NCBI GenBank assembly: GCA_045544195.1 | Contig: JAZPYO010000040.1 | Span: 1 to 64,000 of the forward strand | From: RGIG7213 sp045544195 | GTDB lineage: Bacteria; Bacillota; Clostridia; Oscillospirales; CAG-272 | Length of the DNA stretch: 64,000 nucleotides | Direction: 5' to 3' | Program-made: the position numbers and the translations under genes | Part shown: positions 60,538 through 64,000 of the stretch, piece after piece | Layout: the number at the start of each line of letters is the position of its first letter | Numbering within the stretch: position 1 is the stretch's first letter | Notes under the pieces: generated by a model | The model's database searches: none | What the model was told of the DNA's origin: nothing | The model's input: only the letters and a program-made list of their open reading frames with translations

Positions 60538-61772
60538 AGCTCAAAATCCTCGCCGTATCCGTAATGCTCTGCAACATAGTCAACATCCTTATCTCCTCTG
60601 CCTGACAGGCAAACAAGAATAGAGCCGGTGTTATGCTCCTTTGCATATTTCATAGCGTATGCAACTGCGTGTGAGCTTTCCAATGCGGGAATTATTCCCT
60701 CGTATTTTGACAGAGCAAAGAATGCCTTTACAGCCTCCTCGTCCGTCGCGGTAACGTACTGTACTCTTCCGCAATCGTGCAGATACGCATGCTCAGGACC
60801 TACTGACGGATAGTCAAGACCGCTTGCTATTGAATAAACGGGCGCAGGCTCGCCTGCAGCATCCTTTAGCATAATACTGTTAAAGCCGTGCATTATGCCG
60901 GGTGTGCCGTAAGACATTGAAGCTGCGTGATCGCCGTATCCTGAGCCCTTGCCCAACGGCTCAACACCGTATATGTCAACAGGATCTGCAAGAAATCCCG
61001 AGAACATACCGATAGAGTTAGAGCCGCCGCCAACACACGCGGCAACAGCATCAGGCAGAATGCCCGTCATTTCAAAGAACTGCTCTCTTGCCTCAACTCC
61101 GATAACAGACTGAAAATCCCTTACCATGAGAGGAAACGGGTGCGGACCGAGAACCGAGCCTATGCAGTATATCGCATCGTTATACTCGTTCATATAAGCT
61201 TCAAACGCCGCATCAACTGCTTCCTTCAGCGTCTTCAAGCCGTGAGTTACAGGAACGACTCTTGCGCCGAGCATCTTCATTCTCGTAACGTTGGGGGCTT
61301 GCTTTGCAATGTCTACCTCGCCCATATAAATGTCGCATTCAAGTCCGAAATAAGCCGCCGCAGTAGCAAGTGCAACGCCGTGCTGACCCGCGCCTGTTTC
61401 GGCAATTATCTTCTTTTTGCCCATAAATTTCGCCAAAAGGCCCTCGCCCATACAGTGATTGAGCTTGTGAGCACCCGTGTGGTTCAGATCCTCACGCTTG
61501 AGATATATCTGGCAGTTGCCGAGCTTGTTTGAAAGTCTTTCACAATGGTATACAGGAGTAGGTCTGCCCTGAAATTCCTTTCTTATTCTGCGAAGCTCGC
61601 TTATGAACTTTGCGCTGTGGCATATAGCCTGATAAGCCTCGCTTATCTCCTTGAACGCAGGCTCAAGTTCAGACGGAAGATACGCTCCGCCATATGCACC
61701 GAAAAATCCGTCCTTCGTCGGAAATTCCTTTGAATAGGTTAAAAAATCCTTATATGTTTTCTTTGCTTCCAT
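60534..61772 (-). CDS. trpB: tryptophan synthase beta chain
   Basis: TrpB condenses indole and serine to tryptophan with PLP. The Lys is in LNHTGAHKLNHC, the substrate and PLP-phosphate loop in CVGGGSNSIGMFS, and the AETGAGQHGVALATAAA motif marks the TrpB1 type. At 412 aa it is standard. No trpA, trpC or other trp genes adjoin, so it may act with a distant alpha subunit or on free indole. It is preceded by a T-box leader reading Trp. Confidence 0.96.
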   Translation of the reverse strand: MEAKKTYKDFLTYSKEFPTKDGFFGAYGGAYLPSELEPAFKEISEAYQAICHSAKFISELRRIRKEFQGRPTPVYHCERLSNKLGNCQIYLKREDLNHTGAHKLNHCMGEGLLAKFMGKKKIIAETGAGQHGVALATAAAYFGLECDIYMGEVDIAKQAPNVTRMKMLGARVVPVTHGLKTLKEAVDAAFEAYMNEYNDAIYCIGSVLGPHPFPLMVRDFQSVIGVEAREQFFEMTGILPDAVAACVGGGSNSIGMFSGFLADPVDIYGVEPLGKGSGYGDHAASMSYGTPGIMHGFNSIMLKDAAGEPAPVYSIASGLDYPSVGPEHAYLHDCGRVQYVTATDEEAVKAFFALSKYEGIIPALESSHAVAYAMKYAKEHNTGSILVCLSGRGDKDVDYVAEHYGYGEDFEL

Positions 61773-61900
61773 AACTGTTCTCCTTCAACAATTCAGTATA
61801 TTTACGGTAAATATTTTTAACGATCAGCTTGATGCTGAATATCATAGACGGCCGAAGTATGCCATCGCTTTGACAAAATAAACATTTCACACTCCTGAAT

Positions 61901-62177
61901 ACAAAAAAGCCCCTGTCCTGCACAACTGCATAGGACAAGAACTGTAAATTCCTGCGGTACCACCTAAATTGGCGAAAGCTCGCCCGCTCACTGCATACGT
62001 CAATATGCGCACCCTTATAACGATGGGTATCCGTCAGCCATTACTAACCGTCAAGGCTTTCCTGCCGCCCTCATAAGTCCATTCACAACTCTCGCCGCCT
62101 GCGGTCTTTCACCAAACGCCCGCTCTCTGCAAGGGGATAGAGCTGTTACTCTTCTTAATCAAAGGTTTAAATATTCT
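61901..62177 (-). ncRNA. tryptophan T-box riboswitch
   Basis: In minus-strand RNA the T-box sequence AGGTGGTACCGCAGG (61951-61965) is followed by a terminator stem (TGTCCT...AGGACA) with T6 (61903-61908). Upstream, stem I has the AGAGAG...GGTGAAAG landmarks, and GAA-TGG-AC at about 62077-62084 places the specifier TGG (62079-62081), the Trp codon. Uncharged tRNA-Trp should stabilise the antiterminator and allow trpB and the fusion gene to be transcribed. Confidence 0.93.
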
Positions 62178-62183
62178 GCTTGC

Positions 62184-62212
62184 ATTATACAACAGAGTGC
62201 TTGATTTGTCAA
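62184..62212 (-). promoter_or_regulatory. sigma-A promoter for the T-box-trpB operon
   Basis: Minus-strand TTGACA (62207-62212) and TATAAT (62184-62189), 17-nt spacing, right before the T-box leader. Confidence 0.9.
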
Positions 62213-62288
62213 TAGTTTTTTTGATTTTTTGATCTTTACCTATTATCAAGCATATTTTGCATTTTACAAAATTACTTTGGCAAAATCG

Positions 62289-62317
62289 TTGAATATCCGA
62301 AGTATTTATGATACAAT
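62289..62317 (+). promoter_or_regulatory. sigma-A-like promoter
   Basis: TTGAAT (62289-62294) and TACAAT (62312-62317), 17-nt spacing, 41 nt before the flavin reductase-like gene. Together with the T-box leader this accounts for the gap 61773-62358. Confidence 0.7.
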
Positions 62318-62358
62318 GGTATCAAGCAGACAATTTATAAAACGTAAAGGGGATAACT

Positions 62359-62916
62359 ATGCGTAAAAATTTCGGAGCAAAGACCTGGCTGTATCCAATG
62401 CCTGTGCTGATCGTCGGTACATACGACGAAAACGGAACACCGAATGCAATGAATGCCGCCTGGGGCGGTATATATGACACAGGTCTTGTGATGCTTTGCC
62501 TTTCAGACGAGCATAAAACAACAGAAAACATTAAAAAAACAAAAGCCTTTACAGTGAGCTTTGCTACTGTAAAAACGATCGTACCGTGCGACAATGTCGG
62601 TATCGTTTCAGCAAACGATGTGCCCGATAAATTTGCAAAAGCGGGATTTCACGCAACGAAAAGCAAGTTTGTAAACGCTCCTGTCATTGATGAATTGCCG
62701 ATGAGCGTGGAATGCGAGCTTCTGAAATTCAACGAGGACGGCATCTGCATCGGACGCATAGTAAACGTATCGGCAGACGAAAGCATACTTGACGAAAAGG
62801 GAGCAATAGACGCCGAAAAGCTCGATCCTATAATATACGACAGCGTAAGCCACTCTTACTGGAGCTTCGGGCAGCGTGTAGGACGTGCCTTTTCCGACGG
62901 AAAAAAGATAAAATGA
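62359..62916 (+). CDS. flavin reductase-like / flavoredoxin family protein
   Basis: A 185-aa FMN-binding split-barrel protein. The N-terminal PVLIVGTYDENGTPNAMNAAWGG block and LCLSDEHKTTENIKKTKAFTVSF match the flavoredoxin group, which bind FMN and move electrons in anaerobes. The remainder (IVGIV..ESELLKF) keeps the split barrel. AAAGGGG precedes ATG. The radical SAM gene follows after 37 nt, perhaps in one transcript. Confidence 0.9.
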   Translation: MRKNFGAKTWLYPMPVLIVGTYDENGTPNAMNAAWGGIYDTGLVMLCLSDEHKTTENIKKTKAFTVSFATVKTIVPCDNVGIVSANDVPDKFAKAGFHATKSKFVNAPVIDELPMSVECELLKFNEDGICIGRIVNVSADESILDEKGAIDAEKLDPIIYDSVSHSYWSFGQRVGRAFSDGKKIK

Positions 62917-62953
62917 TCAAAATGTATTATTCGTCCAAAAAGGAGCATTCATT

Positions 62954-63709
62954 GTGAACGAATACCTCAGAAATCTTTCTAAAATAGAATTTGTTATAAC
63001 GTATGCCTGCACGGGAAAATGCAAGCATTGCTCAGAGGGAAATCACTCAGGCGTCGGCGATCACATATCCGCCGACGTTGCATCAGAGGCGGTCAGAAAA
63101 ACAGCACAGATATATCCTATACAGACAGTAATGGCATTTGGCGGAGAACCGCTTTTATATCCCGATGCTGTTTTCAGTATCATGTCCTGTGCAAAAAAGC
63201 TGAATATACCGAAGCGTCAGGTCATAACGAACGGATTTTTTTCCAAAGCACACGGCGATATAAAAAGAATAGCTTGGGGGCTTTTCGAATCGGGAGTAAA
63301 CGATCTGAGAATATCAGTTGATGCGTTTCACCAGGAAACGATCCCTCTTGACGCCGTTAAGCTCTTTATCAAGGAAGCTACGGTCTGCGGTATCCCCGCA
63401 AAGCTGCAGCCCGCGTGGCTTGTAAGCAAAGAGCATGAAAACCCCTATAATAAAAAAACAAGAGAAATACTTTGCGAGCTTGAGGCTATGGGACTTTCAC
63501 AAGGAAGCGGAAACATCGTTTTTCCGCAGGGAAACGCTCTTGAATATCTCAGCGAATACTTTACAGACACTCACGTTGAAAACCCATATATTGAAGACCC
63601 GTATAACGTAAAATGCATATCGTTTTCGCCAAACGGCGACGTACTTAACGGGAACGTATATAAGCAGGACATAACGGACATTTTACGCACATACAGTCCC
63701 ATAGGATAA
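62954..63709 (+). CDS. short radical SAM protein
   Basis: A 251-aa radical SAM enzyme. The cluster motif is ACTGKCKHCSEG (CxxxCxxC) near residue 19, with the SAM-binding AFGGEPLLYPD and the later RISVDAFHQET. A single Cys near the end (VKCISFSPNGDVLNGNV) replaces the SPASM cluster block, so no auxiliary clusters are apparent. The GTG at 62954 is fixed by AGGAG 8 nt upstream. Substrate unknown. It lies between the flavoredoxin-like and macrodomain genes. Confidence 0.88.
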   Translation: MNEYLRNLSKIEFVITYACTGKCKHCSEGNHSGVGDHISADVASEAVRKTAQIYPIQTVMAFGGEPLLYPDAVFSIMSCAKKLNIPKRQVITNGFFSKAHGDIKRIAWGLFESGVNDLRISVDAFHQETIPLDAVKLFIKEATVCGIPAKLQPAWLVSKEHENPYNKKTREILCELEAMGLSQGSGNIVFPQGNALEYLSEYFTDTHVENPYIEDPYNVKCISFSPNGDVLNGNVYKQDITDILRTYSPIG

Positions 63710-63747
63710 CACACTCCGCAGCTCAATTTATTACGAGGTGATATTTA

Positions 63748-64000
63748 ATGCCGCTTGAAATAGTCAGAAATGATATAACCAAAATGACCGTCGATGCCAT
63801 TGTAAACGCCGCAAACAACTCATTGCTTGGCGGCGGCGGTGTTGACGGAGCGATACACAAAGCCGCAGGAAAAGGACTTCTTGAAGAATGCAGAGCCCTC
63901 AACGGCTGTGAAACGGGCAAGGCGAAGATAACAAAGGGATATGATCTTGATTGTAAATACGTCATACATACAGTAGGGCCGATCTATCGGAACGGAAATA
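63748..64000 (+). CDS. macrodomain protein (ADP-ribose-binding), 3' end outside window
   Basis: The open frame continues to the window edge, giving about 84 residues of a macrodomain. VNAANNSLLGGGGVDGAIHKAAG and CETGKAKITKGYDL, and YVIHTVGP, are the family signature, with the Asn that contacts ADP-ribose. Relatives such as YmdB remove O-acetyl-ADP-ribose or ADP-ribose from proteins. GAGGTG lies 8-9 nt before ATG. It follows the radical SAM gene by 38 nt. Confidence 0.93.
   Translation, partial: MPLEIVRNDITKMTVDAIVNAANNSLLGGGGVDGAIHKAAGKGLLEECRALNGCETGKAKITKGYDLDCKYVIHTVGPIYRNGN

Noticed and set aside
1..64000. CRISPR array, rRNA or tRNA genes.
   Set aside because: No regularly spaced direct repeats and no rRNA or cloverleaf tRNA sequence were seen on either strand.

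Overview
The window reads as chromosome from a spore-forming, Gram-positive Clostridia-type bacterium, probably a gut or rumen Oscillospirales/Ruminococcus-like lineage; this is an inference from gene content. Supporting signs are a CotF-type coat protein, a CwlD-type germination amidase, Cys-lipobox lipoproteins, a T-box leader, a CIRCE operator, a split transketolase, a BlaI/BlaR1-type pair, a PadR/DUF1700/DUF4097 module, strong Shine-Dalgarno sequences and many TTGACA-N17-TATAAT promoters. No rRNA, tRNA or CRISPR array was seen.

Layout. 1-8 kb: the 3' part of a TIR-Sel1-TPR gene, then mnmA, facing a minus-strand group ygiQ-cwlD-radA-SpoU methyltransferase. 8-14 kb: a divergent shikimate-kinase-like gene with a PrsA-like lipoprotein, split transketolase, a frameshifted traX, a small lipoprotein, a CotF-like protein and a PHP phosphoesterase. 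14-20 kb: a 1242-residue modular secreted protein, an IS3-family element with a frameshift signal, and unusual palindromic repeats. 20-27 kb: tadA, a CPBP protease, a G5-M23 endopeptidase, a 5'-nucleotidase-family enzyme, a MetY-like enzyme, an orphan HprK-like kinase and rpsU.

27-45 kb is an almost gapless 15-gene minus-strand block (TrmH-like methyltransferase-dprA-topA-trmFO-plsX-rnc-radical SAM-smc-ftsY-rdgB-yhbY-nadD-yqeK-rsfS-leuS). It joins DNA topology, chromosome segregation, RNA processing and modification, lipid and NAD synthesis, protein targeting and translation. The largest internal gap is 30 nt, and one clear promoter lies upstream.

45-64 kb: an ABC-F protein with a degenerate second ATP site, an unknown membrane protein, a BlaI/BlaR1-like pair with two visible operators, an SNF transporter, the PadR module with a dyad over its promoter, two glycosyltransferases, groES-groEL with CIRCE, a lipoprotein, and a tryptophan T-box controlling trpB plus an unusual IMPase-HAD fusion. 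The end holds a flavin reductase-like protein, a short radical SAM protein and a macrodomain gene cut by the window edge.

Most of the window is housekeeping. The least conventional items are the TIR-TPR protein, the modular secreted phosphodiesterase-like protein, the orphan HprK-like kinase, the T-box-controlled trpB/IMPase-HAD pair, the ABC-F protein lacking a second P-loop, and the repeats around the IS element.
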